The position numbers and the translations under genes were made by a program. A DNA stretch of 64,000 nt, from the NCBI GenBank assembly GCA_017524615.1, contig JAFXVJ010000001.1, positions 62,001 to 126,000 on the forward strand. The letters are read 5' to 3'. Positions 54,900-63,787 of this stretch are shown one piece after another; position 1 is the first letter of the stretch; each line of letters opens with the position of its first letter. The notes under the pieces are model-generated. The model did no database searches. It saw nothing but the letters and a program-made list of their open reading frames with translations, and was not told the DNA's origin. The stretch is from Clostridia bacterium. GTDB lineage: Bacteria; Bacillota; Clostridia; Christensenellales; Aristaeellaceae.

Positions 54900-56147
54900 T
54901 CAATCTGCCACCTTTTCCGCTTCCGCGCCCAGGGCCCGCAGCTTTTCCTCCAAACGCTCGTAGCCACGCATCAGGTGGCCCCCGGGATCGGAAATCAGGG
55001 TCTGTCCCTGCGCGGCCAACCCGGCCAGCATCAGCGCCGCGGCGGCCCGAAGGTCCGTAGCGGTGACGGAAGCGCCGTTCAGGATATGCCCGCCCTGGAT
55101 CAGGGCCAGCTGACCCTCCACCCGGATGTGAGCGCCCAGCCGCTTCAATTCCACCACGTGCATGTACCGGTTTTCAAAAATCGTTTCCAGAAACACGCTG
55201 AGGCCATGGGTTTGGGTAGCCACCACCATCAGCGGCGCCTGCATGTCGGTGGGAAAGCCGGGGTAGGATAAGGTGCGGGCCTCCATGGGATGCCGCGCTT
55301 TTCCGCGCAGCCGCAGCCCCCGGGCATCCTCCTGGCAGATCACGCCCGATTCGGACAGCTTGAACAGCAGCGCCCGCATGTGATCGGTGCGGGCTCCCAC
55401 CAGCAGCACGCTGCCCTCGGTCAGCGCGGCCGCGCAGGCCAGCGTGCCCGCCTCGATCCGATCCGGGATCGGGGTATATTCGGCCCCGTGCAGGCATTCC
55501 ACGCCCTCCACGGTGATGTTGGCGGTACCCGCTCCGGCGATGCGCGCTCCCATAGCGGTGAGGAAATGACACAGATCCACGATTTCCGGCTCCTTCGCCG
55601 CGTTTTCAATGCGGGTGACGCCGCGGGTGAGGGTGGCGGCCATGATGAGATTTTCCGTGGCGCCCACACTGGGAAAATCCAGGTAAATGTTGGCGCTGCG
55701 CAGTGCGCCGGACACGCGAACGGTGCCGCCGTCCTGCTCCACCCGCGCGCTCAGCTTCTGCAGTCCCTTCAAATGCAGGTCAATGGGCCGCTGCCCAATG
55801 GCGCATCCCCCGGGCATGCTGAGCACGCATTCGCCCGCCCGGGCCAGGATCGGCCCCATCACCAGCACCGACGCACGCATGGTGCGAAGCAAGGCCGCAT
55901 CCCGCGGGCTGCTGGCGGACAGCGCCCGTATCCGGATATCCCTGTCCTGCTGGCTTACCTCCGCCCCGCAGGAGCGCAGCACATCGGCCATGTGACGCAC
56001 GTCCGTTAAAAAAGGGATCTGATGAAGGATGATTTCCTCATGGGTCAGCAGCGACGCCGCCAGGATGGGCAGCACCGCGTTTTTTGCCGTGCTGATGGCC
56101 ACCTCGCCGGACAGTTTGGGCGAATGGCTGATCTGATACTGTGGCAT
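54900..56147 (-). CDS. murA: UDP-N-acetylglucosamine 1-carboxyvinyltransferase
   Basis: MurA makes UDP-GlcNAc-enolpyruvate, the first committed step of peptidoglycan synthesis. The 415-residue protein has the Lys in STAKNAVLP and the catalytic-loop Cys in [15 protein letters not shown] near residue 115 (the fosfomycin target; some resistant species have Asp). I choose the second ATG (MPQYQIS), 8 bases after GGAGGT. Many Bacillota have two murA copies; only this one is seen here. Confidence 0.95.
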   Translation of the reverse strand: MPQYQISHSPKLSGEVAISTAKNAVLPILAASLLTHEEIILHQIPFLTDVRHMADVLRSCGAEVSQQDRDIRIRALSASSPRDAALLRTMRASVLVMGPILARAGECVLSMPGGCAIGQRPIDLHLKGLQKLSARVEQDGGTVRVSGALRSANIYLDFPSVGATENLIMAATLTRGVTRIENAAKEPEIVDLCHFLTAMGARIAGAGTANITVEGVECLHGAEYTPIPDRIEAGTLACAAALTEGSVLLVGARTDHMRALLFKLSESGVICQEDARGLRLRGKARHPMEARTLSYPGFPTDMQAPLMVVATQTHGLSVFLETIFENRYMHVVELKRLGAHIRVEGQLALIQGGHILNGASVTATDLRAAAALMLAGLAAQGQTLISDPGGHLMRGYERLEEKLRALGAEAEKVAD

Positions 56148-56313
56148 GGGCATGCACCTCCGCGAATGAATCAGGGTTCGCGGTCATTGTGCCCCCGGGC
56201 CAAAGAAAATTCCCCGGCCGATCAGGCCGGCAAAGCGGCTTCCAGCAAGATTTTTTCAGCATACCGCCTGAACACGGCGTTCCGCGGGCGGGCTGCCAGG
56301 CAATATTTTGATG

Positions 56314-56342
56314 TTGGCAAAGTGCGGATCCTATGGTAAAAT
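56314..56342 (+). promoter_or_regulatory. uvrB promoter
   Basis: TTGGCA (56314-56319) and TAAAAT (56337-56342) are 17 bases apart. Confidence 0.8.
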
Positions 56343-56350
56343 ATCACACG

Positions 56351-56364
56351 CAAACATATGTTGC
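56351..56364 (+). promoter_or_regulatory. LexA (SOS) box of uvrB
   Basis: CAAACATATGTTGC matches 12 of 14 positions of the Gram-positive LexA site CGAACRNRYGTTYC, with a perfect AAC-ATAT-GTT core. It lies at the expected transcript start, 8 bases past the -10, so LexA would block transcription. Confidence 0.8.
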
Positions 56365-56394
56365 TGTTTTTCAGCGATAATTGGGAGGATCGGT

Positions 56395-57681
56395 ATGGGT
56401 CGATTTGTATTGAAAGCGCCTTACACCGCCCGGGGGGATCAGCCCCAGGCGATCGACGCCCTGGCCCGGGGCGTGGAGGCCGGTATGCCGGCCCAGGTGC
56501 TGCTGGGCGTGACGGGTTCGGGCAAAACCTTCACCATGGCCTCCGTCATCGAACGGGTGCAGCGGCCCACCCTGGTGATCGCCCACAACAAGACCCTGGC
56601 CGCCCAGCTGTGCGCCGAATTCAAGGCCTTTTTCCCGGACAGCGCGGTGGAATACTTCGTTTCGTATTACGATTATTACCAGCCGGAAGCCTACATTCCC
56701 TCCTCCGATACCTACATTGAAAAGGACGCTTCCGTCAATGAGGAGATCGACCGCCTGCGCCACAGCGCCACCGCCGCCCTGAAGGAAAGGAACGACGTGA
56801 TTATTGTCGCCTCCGTTTCCTGCATTTATTCCATGGGCGACCCCAGCGAGTATGAAGGCCAGATGATTTCCCTGCGGCCCGGCATGCGCATGGAGATCGA
56901 CGGCCTGCTCCGCCGATTGGTGGATATTCAGTACGAACGCAACGATGTGGCGTTTGAGCGCGGAAATTTCCGCGTTCGTGGGGACACAGTGGAGATCATC
57001 CCTGCCGGACAGCGTGAAAATGGCATCCGGGTGGAGTTCTTTGGCGACGAGATCGACCGGATCAGCGAATTTTCGGTGGTGGACGGCCATGTGCTGCATA
57101 CCGTGCAGCACGCCGCCGTCTTCCCCGCCACCCATTACGCCACCAGCCCTGAAAACCGGGAGGAAAACATCCGACGCATTGAGCAGGATATGGAAAAGCG
57201 CGCCGCCGAATTCCAGGCGGAGGGAAAGCCCCTGGAAGCGGAACGCATCGCCCAGCGCACGCGGTACGACATTGAAATGCTGCGGGAAATCGGCTTTTGC
57301 AGCGGCATTGAGAATTACAGCCGGTATTTCGACGGCCGTCAGCCCGGGGATCCGCCCTTCTGCCTGCTGGACTATTTCCCCAAGGGTTTCCTGGTGATGA
57401 TCGACGAAAGCCACGTGACGGTGCCCCAGATCCGCGCCATGTACGCCGGAGACCGGGCGAGGAAAAAGATGCTGGTGGAATACGGATTCCGCCTGCCCTC
57501 CGCCTTTGATAACCGCCCGCTGACCTATGAGGAATTCGACGCCCGCGTGCAGCAGGTGATTTATGTGTCCGCCACGCCCGCGCCTTACGAGCGGGAGCGC
57601 GCAAGCCAGATCGTGGAGCAGATCATCCGGCCCACGGGCCTATTGGACCCCAGAATCGTCGTGCGTCCCGCCACCGGCTAG
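56395..57681 (+). CDS. uvrB: UvrB, N-terminal part (ends at in-frame amber codon)
   Basis: UvrB is the damage-verifying helicase-like subunit of UvrABC excision repair. This part of 428 residues has the UvrB opening ([13 protein letters not shown]), Walker A GVTGSGKT near residue 42, the beta-hairpin [21 protein letters not shown] near 95 and DESHVT with the DEAD-box-like motif near 340. It ends at TAG 57679-57681, where a full-length UvrB continues with Gln-Val-Asp-Asp. Helicase domain 3 would be missing. GGGAGG precedes the ATG. SOS-regulated promoter upstream. Confidence 0.9.
   Translation: MGRFVLKAPYTARGDQPQAIDALARGVEAGMPAQVLLGVTGSGKTFTMASVIERVQRPTLVIAHNKTLAAQLCAEFKAFFPDSAVEYFVSYYDYYQPEAYIPSSDTYIEKDASVNEEIDRLRHSATAALKERNDVIIVASVSCIYSMGDPSEYEGQMISLRPGMRMEIDGLLRRLVDIQYERNDVAFERGNFRVRGDTVEIIPAGQRENGIRVEFFGDEIDRISEFSVVDGHVLHTVQHAAVFPATHYATSPENREENIRRIEQDMEKRAAEFQAEGKPLEAERIAQRTRYDIEMLREIGFCSGIENYSRYFDGRQPGDPPFCLLDYFPKGFLVMIDESHVTVPQIRAMYAGDRARKKMLVEYGFRLPSAFDNRPLTYEEFDARVQQVIYVSATPAPYERERASQIVEQIIRPTGLLDPRIVVRPATG
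57679..57681 (+). other. In-frame amber codon in uvrB
   Basis: TAG replaces the codon expected for a conserved Gln (CAG differs by one base) in the segment [15 protein letters not shown]. The frame on both sides is intact. Other genes here (10703, 27434, 34911) end in TAG, so TAG is a real stop in this organism. Confidence 0.9.
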
Positions 57682-58410
57682 GTGGACGATTTAGTAGGAG
57701 AAATCCATAAGGTCGTGGAGAAGGGCGAACGGGTATTGGTGACCACGCTTACCAAAAAAATGGCGGAACGGCTGACCGATTATCTGGATGAATTGGGCAT
57801 CCGGGTGCGGTATCTGCATTCCGACATTGTGACGCTGGAGCGTACAAAGCTGATCCGTGAATTGCGCATGGGCGAATATGACGTGCTGGTGGGCATCAAC
57901 CTGCTTCGCGAGGGCCTGGATCTGCCGGAGGTGGCCTTAGTGGCCATCCTTGATGCGGACAAGGAAGGCTTCCTCCGCTCCGAAACATCGCTCATCCAAA
58001 CCATCGGCCGCGCCGCCCGGAACGTGGAGGGGCGCGTGATCATGTACGCCGATTCTCCCACCGATTCCATGATGGCGGCCATCGGCGAAACCAACCGCCG
58101 CCGCGCCCTGCAGGAAGCCTACAACCGGGCGAACGGCATCACCCCCGAATCCGTCAAAACCGCCGTGCGGGCGCTGCTTGAAATCACCGACAAGACCAGC
58201 GAGGAAATCCCGGACGGTATGCCCGAGGATGAAAAGAGCGAATGGATCAAGCAATTGGAGGATCAGATGCTGACCGCCGCGTCCGAACTGGATTTCGAAA
58301 AAGCCGCCAAGCTGCGCGACCAATTGTTCGCCATTCGCGGCGACACCCCCGTGGACAAGCACCAGCCCAGCCGCCGCCGCCGGGAACGCACGCGCAAGCC
58401 GGAGCACTGA
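57682..58410 (+). CDS. uvrB: UvrB, C-terminal part
   Basis: This 242-residue part begins at a GTG directly after the amber codon and holds helicase domain 3: [61 protein letters not shown] and QTIGRAARN, plus the C-terminal UVR motif ([25 protein letters not shown]) that contacts UvrC. It could be made by readthrough, or by termination-reinitiation on the abutting TAG-GTG, but no ribosome site is seen. Joined, the two parts give 671 residues, normal for UvrB. Confidence 0.85.
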   Translation: MDDLVGEIHKVVEKGERVLVTTLTKKMAERLTDYLDELGIRVRYLHSDIVTLERTKLIRELRMGEYDVLVGINLLREGLDLPEVALVAILDADKEGFLRSETSLIQTIGRAARNVEGRVIMYADSPTDSMMAAIGETNRRRALQEAYNRANGITPESVKTAVRALLEITDKTSEEIPDGMPEDEKSEWIKQLEDQMLTAASELDFEKAAKLRDQLFAIRGDTPVDKHQPSRRRRERTRKPEH

Positions 58411-58453
58411 CGGAGGAACGCGCGTTTCAGCGCGCAGAAGGAGAACGAAAAAA

Positions 58454-58981
58454 ATGCTCTATTATCAGGATAACGACGTTTTGATCCGCAATATGGCGCC
58501 CGGCGACGCCGCGATCTTTACGGAAGGAGAAATCGCCCAGGGCTGGAACGCTTCCGTCGATAAATACGAAATGCGCCTGCGGGATCAGGCGGCGGGTGCA
58601 TGCGTATCGCTGACGGCTGAGTATCAGGGGAATCCGGCCGGCTATGTGAATGTATACCGGGAGGTGAAGGAAGGCCCCTTCGCCGGCCTCGGACTGCCCA
58701 TCATCGTGGATTTCGGGGTGCTGCAAAAATATCAACGCCGCGGTATCGGATCAAAGCTCATGGATGCGGCGGAGCAGATCGCCTCCCGGTACGCGGATTC
58801 GGTGTGCCTGGGCGTAGGGCTGCACAATGGCTATGGCAGCGCGCAAAGGATGTACGTGAAGCGCGGCTACATCCCGGACGGCTCCGGGGTCTGGTACAAC
58901 GGCAGGCCCTGCACGCCCTATGACACCATCTACACCAACGACGACGATTTGGTGCTGTTTCTGTCGAAAAAACTGAAGTGA
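58454..58981 (+). CDS. GNAT family N-acetyltransferase
   Basis: The 175-residue protein has the GNAT acetyl-CoA motif (VLQKYQRRGIGSKLMDAAEQIA near residue 95) and the closing motif LHNGYGSAQRMYVKRGY. Substrate unknown. AAGGAG precedes the ATG. It lies 43 bases after uvrB and 14 bases before the hydrolase gene. Confidence 0.9.
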   Translation: MLYYQDNDVLIRNMAPGDAAIFTEGEIAQGWNASVDKYEMRLRDQAAGACVSLTAEYQGNPAGYVNVYREVKEGPFAGLGLPIIVDFGVLQKYQRRGIGSKLMDAAEQIASRYADSVCLGVGLHNGYGSAQRMYVKRGYIPDGSGVWYNGRPCTPYDTIYTNDDDLVLFLSKKLK

Positions 58982-58995
58982 GAGGAAAAGGTTCC

Positions 58996-59769
58996 ATGAG
59001 AATCGCCTGTTGTCCCTTTGCCAGCGGCCCGGACATGGAAGAAAACCTGCGGCACATCCGCGCGGGCATCCGGACGGCGGCAGAAAACGGAGCGCGGCTG
59101 GCGTGCTTTCACGAATGCGCCCTGACGGGCTACCCGCCCATCGAATCGCGGATTGAAAACATCCAAGCGGAAGCCTGCGCCGCGGGCGTCCGGGCCGTAC
59201 AGGAAATGGCGCGGGAGCATGGCTTGTTCGTTCTGCTGGGCACGGTGATGTACATTGGCAGCAAGCGCCACAATTCCGCCCTGGTATTGGATGATACCGG
59301 GACAGCAATCTGCCGCTATGACAAGCAGGCCCTGTGGGGTTGGGACGAGGAAACGTTTGCGCCGGGGAATGGCGGCGGGGTCTTTACCATAGACGGTGTG
59401 AAGATCGGCATTCGTATCTGTTTTGACGTGCGGTTCCCGGAGCTGTTCCGTCCGCTGTTTGCACAGGGGGTGGACTTATGCGTCCTGCCGTTTTCCGATA
59501 CCGCCAAAACGCCTGATCCGGAGCGGCGGGCCATTCTGACCGGCCATTTGCGCACCCGGGCGGCGGAAAACGTGATGCAGATCATTTCCGTCAATTCCCT
59601 GTCCCGCCATCCCACCGTGCCCACGGCCTGGTTCGACCAGAACGGGCGGCTGCTGCGGGAAGCCGAAGGGAAAGAAATCCTGCTGTGTGATGTGACCGTG
59701 CCGAAGGAGGATTTCGGGATGCGGGGCAGGCGCATCAACGCGCAGAAGTTTTTATCGCGGGAGAAATAA
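58996..59769 (+). CDS. Nitrilase-superfamily carbon-nitrogen hydrolase
   Basis: The 257-residue enzyme has the Glu-Lys-Cys triad of the superfamily: Glu in FHECALTGYPP near residue 41, Lys in YDKQALWGWDE, and Cys in GIRICFDVRFPE near 140. It hydrolyses an amide or nitrile; substrate unknown. I start at MRIACCPFA, with AGAGGAAAAGG upstream. It ends one base before the radical SAM gene. Confidence 0.9.
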   Translation: MRIACCPFASGPDMEENLRHIRAGIRTAAENGARLACFHECALTGYPPIESRIENIQAEACAAGVRAVQEMAREHGLFVLLGTVMYIGSKRHNSALVLDDTGTAICRYDKQALWGWDEETFAPGNGGGVFTIDGVKIGIRICFDVRFPELFRPLFAQGVDLCVLPFSDTAKTPDPERRAILTGHLRTRAAENVMQIISVNSLSRHPTVPTAWFDQNGRLLREAEGKEILLCDVTVPKEDFGMRGRRINAQKFLSREK

Positions 59770-59770
59770 A

Positions 59771-60640
59771 ATGTCAGGATGTACGTTGTGTCCCCGCCGA
59801 TGCGGGGTGGACCGCAGCAAGCGGACGGGCTTTTGCGGCATGGGCGTCATGCCCAAAGTGGCCCGCGCAGCCCTGCATTTCTGGGAGGAGCCCTGCATTT
59901 CGGGCAGGAACGGCAGCGGCACGGTGTTCTTTTCCGGCTGCACCCTGCGCTGCGCCTACTGCCAGAACCATGAAATCAGCCACCTGGGCCAGGGAAAAGA
60001 AATCACGGTGCAGCGCCTGGCAGATATTTTCAAAATGCTTCGGGATCAGGGCGCGCATAATATCAATCTGGTAACGGCCACGCCCTTTGTGCCCGCCGTG
60101 CTGGATGCGCTGTCCCTTTTTCATCCCGGCATCCCCATTGTGTGGAACAGCGGCGGCTATGAAACGGTGGACACGCTGAAGATGCTTCAGGGCGCTGTGG
60201 ACATTTATCTGCCGGACCTCAAGCACGTATCTCCCCGCCTCAGCGCCCTGTGCGCCCAGGCGCCGGATTATTTTGACATGGCTTCCGCCGCCATTCAGGA
60301 AATGTGCCGCCAAACGGGCCCGGCAGTCTATGATGAAGCGGGCATGGTGCGGCGGGGCGTTATCGTTCGGCACCTGATCCTGCCCGGCTGCACCGCCGAT
60401 TCCTGCCGCGTGCTGGATTTCATCGCGGAAAAGCTGCCCCCGGGCACGCCGGTGTCGCTGATGCGTCAGTATACCCCGGAGCCTTGGTGCGCCATCCCCG
60501 GCCTGGACCGCCGCATCACGGACAAAGAATACGCCAGGGTTCTGGATCATTTTCAGGCCTTGGGCCTGCAGGGCTATATCCAGGAAAAGGAATCGGCGGA
60601 CGGCGCATATACCCCCGCCTTCGACGGAACAGGGGTGTGA
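59771..60640 (+). CDS. Radical SAM protein (PflA-like)
   Basis: The 289-residue protein begins with a Cys-rich N-terminus (CTLCPRRCGVDRS and GFCGMG) and then the radical SAM motif GCTLRCAYCQN near residue 60. Its architecture resembles the PflA/YfkAB-like activase group that cleaves S-adenosylmethionine, but the target is unknown. It abuts the nitrilase-type gene, so the two may act in one pathway or be merely co-transcribed. Confidence 0.88.
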   Translation: MSGCTLCPRRCGVDRSKRTGFCGMGVMPKVARAALHFWEEPCISGRNGSGTVFFSGCTLRCAYCQNHEISHLGQGKEITVQRLADIFKMLRDQGAHNINLVTATPFVPAVLDALSLFHPGIPIVWNSGGYETVDTLKMLQGAVDIYLPDLKHVSPRLSALCAQAPDYFDMASAAIQEMCRQTGPAVYDEAGMVRRGVIVRHLILPGCTADSCRVLDFIAEKLPPGTPVSLMRQYTPEPWCAIPGLDRRITDKEYARVLDHFQALGLQGYIQEKESADGAYTPAFDGTGV

Positions 60641-60679
60641 GCGCCCCCGGCAGACGCCGCAGCTAAATCAATTCCCAAA

Positions 60680-60724
60680 TGTTCATTTATTGTTCAAAAT
60701 GTTGTAAAAAATCCATTTTACAAT
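60680..60724 (+). promoter_or_regulatory. HtrA promoter region with direct and inverted repeats
   Basis: TGTTCA at 60680-60685 and 60691-60696 form direct repeats 11 bp apart, one helical turn, as in OmpR-type regulator sites. TTGTAAAA (60702-60709) and TTTTACAA (60716-60723) form a perfect inverted repeat over the -10 candidate TACAAT (60719-60724). No good -35 lies 17 bases upstream, so activation by a bound regulator is plausible. Confidence 0.55.
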
Positions 60725-60784
60725 AAGGCTGTACTCCGAAAGGAGAAAGGGATACGCGGTACAACCGCTTGCAAGGAGGAATGT

Positions 60785-62086
60785 ATGATGTTGAAACAGC
60801 GTTCGAAGTTTTGGGCCGTACTGTTGGCCGCGCTGCTTGCTGTGGTTATGATCACCATCACGGCGGTGTCGGCAGGGGCCGCCGGGAACACCCTGACGGA
60901 TGAAGAGATCCGCGCCATCGTGGAAACCACCACCGACGCCAGTAAGGTGACCAGCCCCATGATTGAGGTGGCCAATCAGGTGCGCTCCAGTGTGGTGGGC
61001 GTGAATAACTACACCAATGCCTCGTCTTATTATGGATATGGCTACTACTATGGATACGGTTACGGCCGGGGCAGGGATTCCGGTGACCGTCTGGCTGCCA
61101 CCGGCAGCGGCGTCGTCATCACCAATTACGGCCACGTGCTGACCAATTATCATGTGGTGGAAGGCGCGTCCCGGTTGACCGTGACCATCGCCAAGGACGA
61201 AGAGGAACACGAAGCCACCGTGGTGGGCTATGACAGCGATCTGGATATCGCCATTCTGCATGTGCCGGGGCTGGATCTGCCCGCTGTGCCCCTGGGAGAC
61301 AGCGATCAGTTGCAGGTGGGCGAATGGGCCATCGTGATCGGCAATCCGCTGGGCGAGGAATTTGCCCGCACGCTGACGGTGGGCGTGGTATCCGCCATTG
61401 ACCGCCAGATCACCGACAGCAGCACCGACCGCTATGGGCGCCGCACCTCCATCACCAACACCATGATCCAGGTGGACGCCGCCATCAACAGCGGCAATTC
61501 CGGCGGCGGCATGTTCAACACCCTGGGACAATTGCAGGGCATTCCCGCCCGGAAGTATTCTTCCAGCGGCATGTTCTCCACCAGCATTGACAATATCGGC
61601 ATGTGCATCCCCATCAACGTAGCTAAGCCCCTGATTGAGCAGGTGCTGCGCGATTACAGTGGCGACACACAGACCGCGGACGTCAACCGCACCGGAGACA
61701 GCGCCGCCAGCGAGCCCAATTCGCCCCTGCAGGGCAAACCCCGGCTCGGCGTCACCGTATCCACCATCTCCTCCGCCGGCCAAAACGTGCTGCCCAACGG
61801 CGCGTTCGTGCGGAAGGTGGACGCCAATTCCCCCGCCGCTGAGGGCGGCATTCAGCCCGGCGATATCATCGTGGAAGTGGATGGCACCGTGGTGTCTTCC
61901 AATTCCACACTGATCAGCAAACTGGACGGTTATCAGGAGGGCGACAGCATCAGCGTGAAGGTGTACCGCGATCCCGACCTGGCCGCCCAGGCGGAGGAGT
62001 ACAGCATCGACCTGACGAACGTCGGCGACGGCGAATATTTGGATCTGACCATCGTATTGCGAGTGATCGACGATCAGAGTATGTAA
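60785..62086 (+). CDS. HtrA/DegP-type serine protease with PDZ domain
   Basis: The 433-residue protein has one N-terminal hydrophobic segment (about 10-30), then a trypsin-fold domain with His in VLTNYHVVEGA, Asp in DSDLDIAILHV and Ser in NSGNSGGGMF near residue 240, and one C-terminal PDZ domain (about 325-425). It degrades or refolds misfolded exported proteins. Two adjacent ATGs (60785, 60788) lie after AAGGAGG (60773-60779). A Tyr/Gly-rich linker after the helix is unusual. Confidence 0.93.
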   Translation: MMLKQRSKFWAVLLAALLAVVMITITAVSAGAAGNTLTDEEIRAIVETTTDASKVTSPMIEVANQVRSSVVGVNNYTNASSYYGYGYYYGYGYGRGRDSGDRLAATGSGVVITNYGHVLTNYHVVEGASRLTVTIAKDEEEHEATVVGYDSDLDIAILHVPGLDLPAVPLGDSDQLQVGEWAIVIGNPLGEEFARTLTVGVVSAIDRQITDSSTDRYGRRTSITNTMIQVDAAINSGNSGGGMFNTLGQLQGIPARKYSSSGMFSTSIDNIGMCIPINVAKPLIEQVLRDYSGDTQTADVNRTGDSAASEPNSPLQGKPRLGVTVSTISSAGQNVLPNGAFVRKVDANSPAAEGGIQPGDIIVEVDGTVVSSNSTLISKLDGYQEGDSISVKVYRDPDLAAQAEEYSIDLTNVGDGEYLDLTIVLRVIDDQSM

Positions 62087-62112
62087 CAGCTTTTACCGGT
62101 CTGCGATCGGGG

Positions 62113-62139
62113 GACCGCTCTTTCGGGAGCGGTTCTTTT
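62113..62139 (+). terminator. htrA terminator
   Basis: ACCGCTC pairs with GAGCGGT (62114-62133), followed by TCTTTTT. Confidence 0.85.
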
Positions 62140-62347
62140 TATGGTTATATATATCGTATCTGTTCAGGCTTGCGGGCGCGCGGGAGGATGCAGCACCTGT
62201 CTGCGCATCCCGCGTATCGGTTCGGTCAGCCGCCGAACTGAGCAGGGATGCGGTGTGCCCCTCTGTTCGTTCCGCCGGCATAATCCCTCCCAAACCGATG
62301 CACGCTTGCGTCACGCGCGCGCAAAACATGCGTTTTTTATTCTGGAT

Positions 62348-62376
62348 TTGACAGACCGGCCTGTGTGTGATATGAT
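62348..62376 (+). promoter_or_regulatory. Promoter of the Cys-repeat gene
   Basis: TTGACA (62348-62353) and TATGAT (62371-62376) are 17 bases apart. Confidence 0.9.
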
Positions 62377-62446
62377 ATACAAGGAATAATATCCGGTCAG
62401 CAAAGGCAATATCCGGGCGGGTTTTCTTCTGCCCGGCGACAGAAAT

Positions 62447-63676
62447 ATGGAGGACAAAGCCACGAAACATTTGAAATGGCTGCTGATGATGATCATGGGG
62501 CTTGTGCTGGCCGCCGCTGGCAGCGCCATCGCGGAGGAAGCGGAGGAAGAAGAAATCCAGCACACAGAAAGCCATCAGATGGTCAGTCATCTCCATGGCG
62601 AGCCTGAAATCATCAGCACAGACAGCGAAGAATTCCACACGGTGGTCACCGTATACGATCTGTATTGTCTGGAATGCGGCAGGGTGATCCAGGAAAGCTA
62701 TTTTACCCAGGAAGTCAAGGAAGCCCACACGATGCAAGCTGTGCAGATCGAGCCCACGTGTGTGTCCGATGGCATGGCCTATGAGGTATGCGAAATCTGC
62801 GGCTATGAAGGGCCGCGGACGGTGCTGCCCGCCACGGGCGTGCATACGTTTGTGACGCATGACGCCGTCCAGCCCGTGTGCAGCGAGCACGACGGCTGCG
62901 CAGCCTATCAGGAATGCACGATGTGCGGCCTGATCACCGATGAGGCAGGAGAGCCGCTGGAGGAAGTGGCGGTCATTCCCGCCGCTCCGGCCCATGAATT
63001 TGAGATGCTGGTGTATGAAGAGCCCACCTGCACGCAGGCTGGCACCATGACCCAGGTCTGCCGCCTGTGCGGCAAGGAGGAAACCATCGAAGCGCCCGCG
63101 CTGGGGCACGCCTATGCGTGGGTCACCGTTTCCGTTCCCTCCCCTGACGCCGACGGCATCAGCGAATATGCCTGCGCGCTGTGCGGCGATGTGAAGGAGC
63201 GGAAAACCGTTCCCTACATGCAAATGATGTATAACAACACGGTCACCACGCTGGGGCCGACCACCCGGGATCTGATCGGCGGAGACCTGTGGAACCGGGT
63301 AACGCCCATTGATCTTGGCGCGGACGGCATATTCACCTATCCCATGATCGCCTCCAACCGCTTCACGGTGGGCGTCGCGTCCGTGGTGCAGGCGGATGGC
63401 TGGCAGGTGGTCACCTACCAGCTCAACTCCGAACAGTTCCTTGTGCGGAGCGAGGTGCTGGCCATATATCCCAATCTGGAATCGCTGCGGACGGGCGAGG
63501 GCGTGGTGTACGCTTCCTTTGGGGAGCCCATTGACCTGCGGCAGTACTTCCCTGATGACAACCGCCTGATCCTGAGCATCATCCTGAAAGTGGATTATGA
63601 TGCCCGGGGAATCGGTGTGGAGCCTTTCAAATTGGATCCCGATGCGATCGAGGCCATGATGGCCCTGTTTGACTGA
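62447..63676 (+). CDS. Secreted protein with CxxC-knuckle repeats
   Basis: The 409-residue protein has a signal peptide (KHLKWLLMMIMGLVLAAAGSAIA). Residues about 70-255 hold about four to five repeats built on CxxCG (CLECG, CEICG, CTMCG, CRLCG, CALCG), with EPTC before some and GH after; similar Cys-knuckle repeats occur in surface proteins of gut Clostridia. A C-terminal domain (about 255-409) is not recognised. The ATG lacks a ribosome site: GGAGGA lies inside the gene, 6 bases before ACG (62462), whose next codons read KHLKWLL. ACG may be a non-standard start; I keep ATG 62447. Confidence 0.72.
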   Translation: MEDKATKHLKWLLMMIMGLVLAAAGSAIAEEAEEEEIQHTESHQMVSHLHGEPEIISTDSEEFHTVVTVYDLYCLECGRVIQESYFTQEVKEAHTMQAVQIEPTCVSDGMAYEVCEICGYEGPRTVLPATGVHTFVTHDAVQPVCSEHDGCAAYQECTMCGLITDEAGEPLEEVAVIPAAPAHEFEMLVYEEPTCTQAGTMTQVCRLCGKEETIEAPALGHAYAWVTVSVPSPDADGISEYACALCGDVKERKTVPYMQMMYNNTVTTLGPTTRDLIGGDLWNRVTPIDLGADGIFTYPMIASNRFTVGVASVVQADGWQVVTYQLNSEQFLVRSEVLAIYPNLESLRTGEGVVYASFGEPIDLRQYFPDDNRLILSIILKVDYDARGIGVEPFKLDPDAIEAMMALFD

Positions 63677-63697
63677 TCAGCGCTGAAACCATATGAT

Positions 63698-63730
63698 AAG
63701 CGGCTGCATGCATCACAGCCGCTTTTTTTT
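63698..63730 (+). terminator. Terminator of the Cys-repeat gene
   Basis: AAGCGGCTG pairs with CAGCCGCTT, followed by a run of eight T. Confidence 0.9.
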
Positions 63731-63758
63731 GAATATTTTTCTTTTTTTGCGGCATAAT
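63729..63758 (+). promoter_or_regulatory. Promoter of the last gene
   Basis: TTGAAT (63729-63734) and CATAAT (63753-63758) are separated by 18 bases. It overlaps the end of the preceding terminator. Confidence 0.55.
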
Positions 63759-63787
63759 GAAGCCAGAAACTGAAAGGAGGATGACGC

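Larger units (their letters stand above)
62087..62446. other. Intergenic region between HtrA and the Cys-repeat gene
   Basis: The first 50 bases hold the HtrA terminator and the last 100 the next promoter. Between them (about 62160-62340) the sequence is GC-rich with some pairing potential (GGGAGGATGCAG against CTGCGCATCCCG) but shows no gene or known RNA; the 82-residue ORF here lacks a ribosome site. Confidence 0.5.

Noticed and set aside
57679..57681. Idea that TAG is reassigned to Gln throughout this genome
   Set aside because: Several genes here end in TAG with a terminator or a convergent gene directly after (10703, 27434, 34911), so TAG works as a stop.
62141..62389. 82-residue ORF between htrA and the Cys-repeat gene
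   Set aside because: Its start lies just after the htrA terminator, it has no ribosome site, and it runs through the next promoter.
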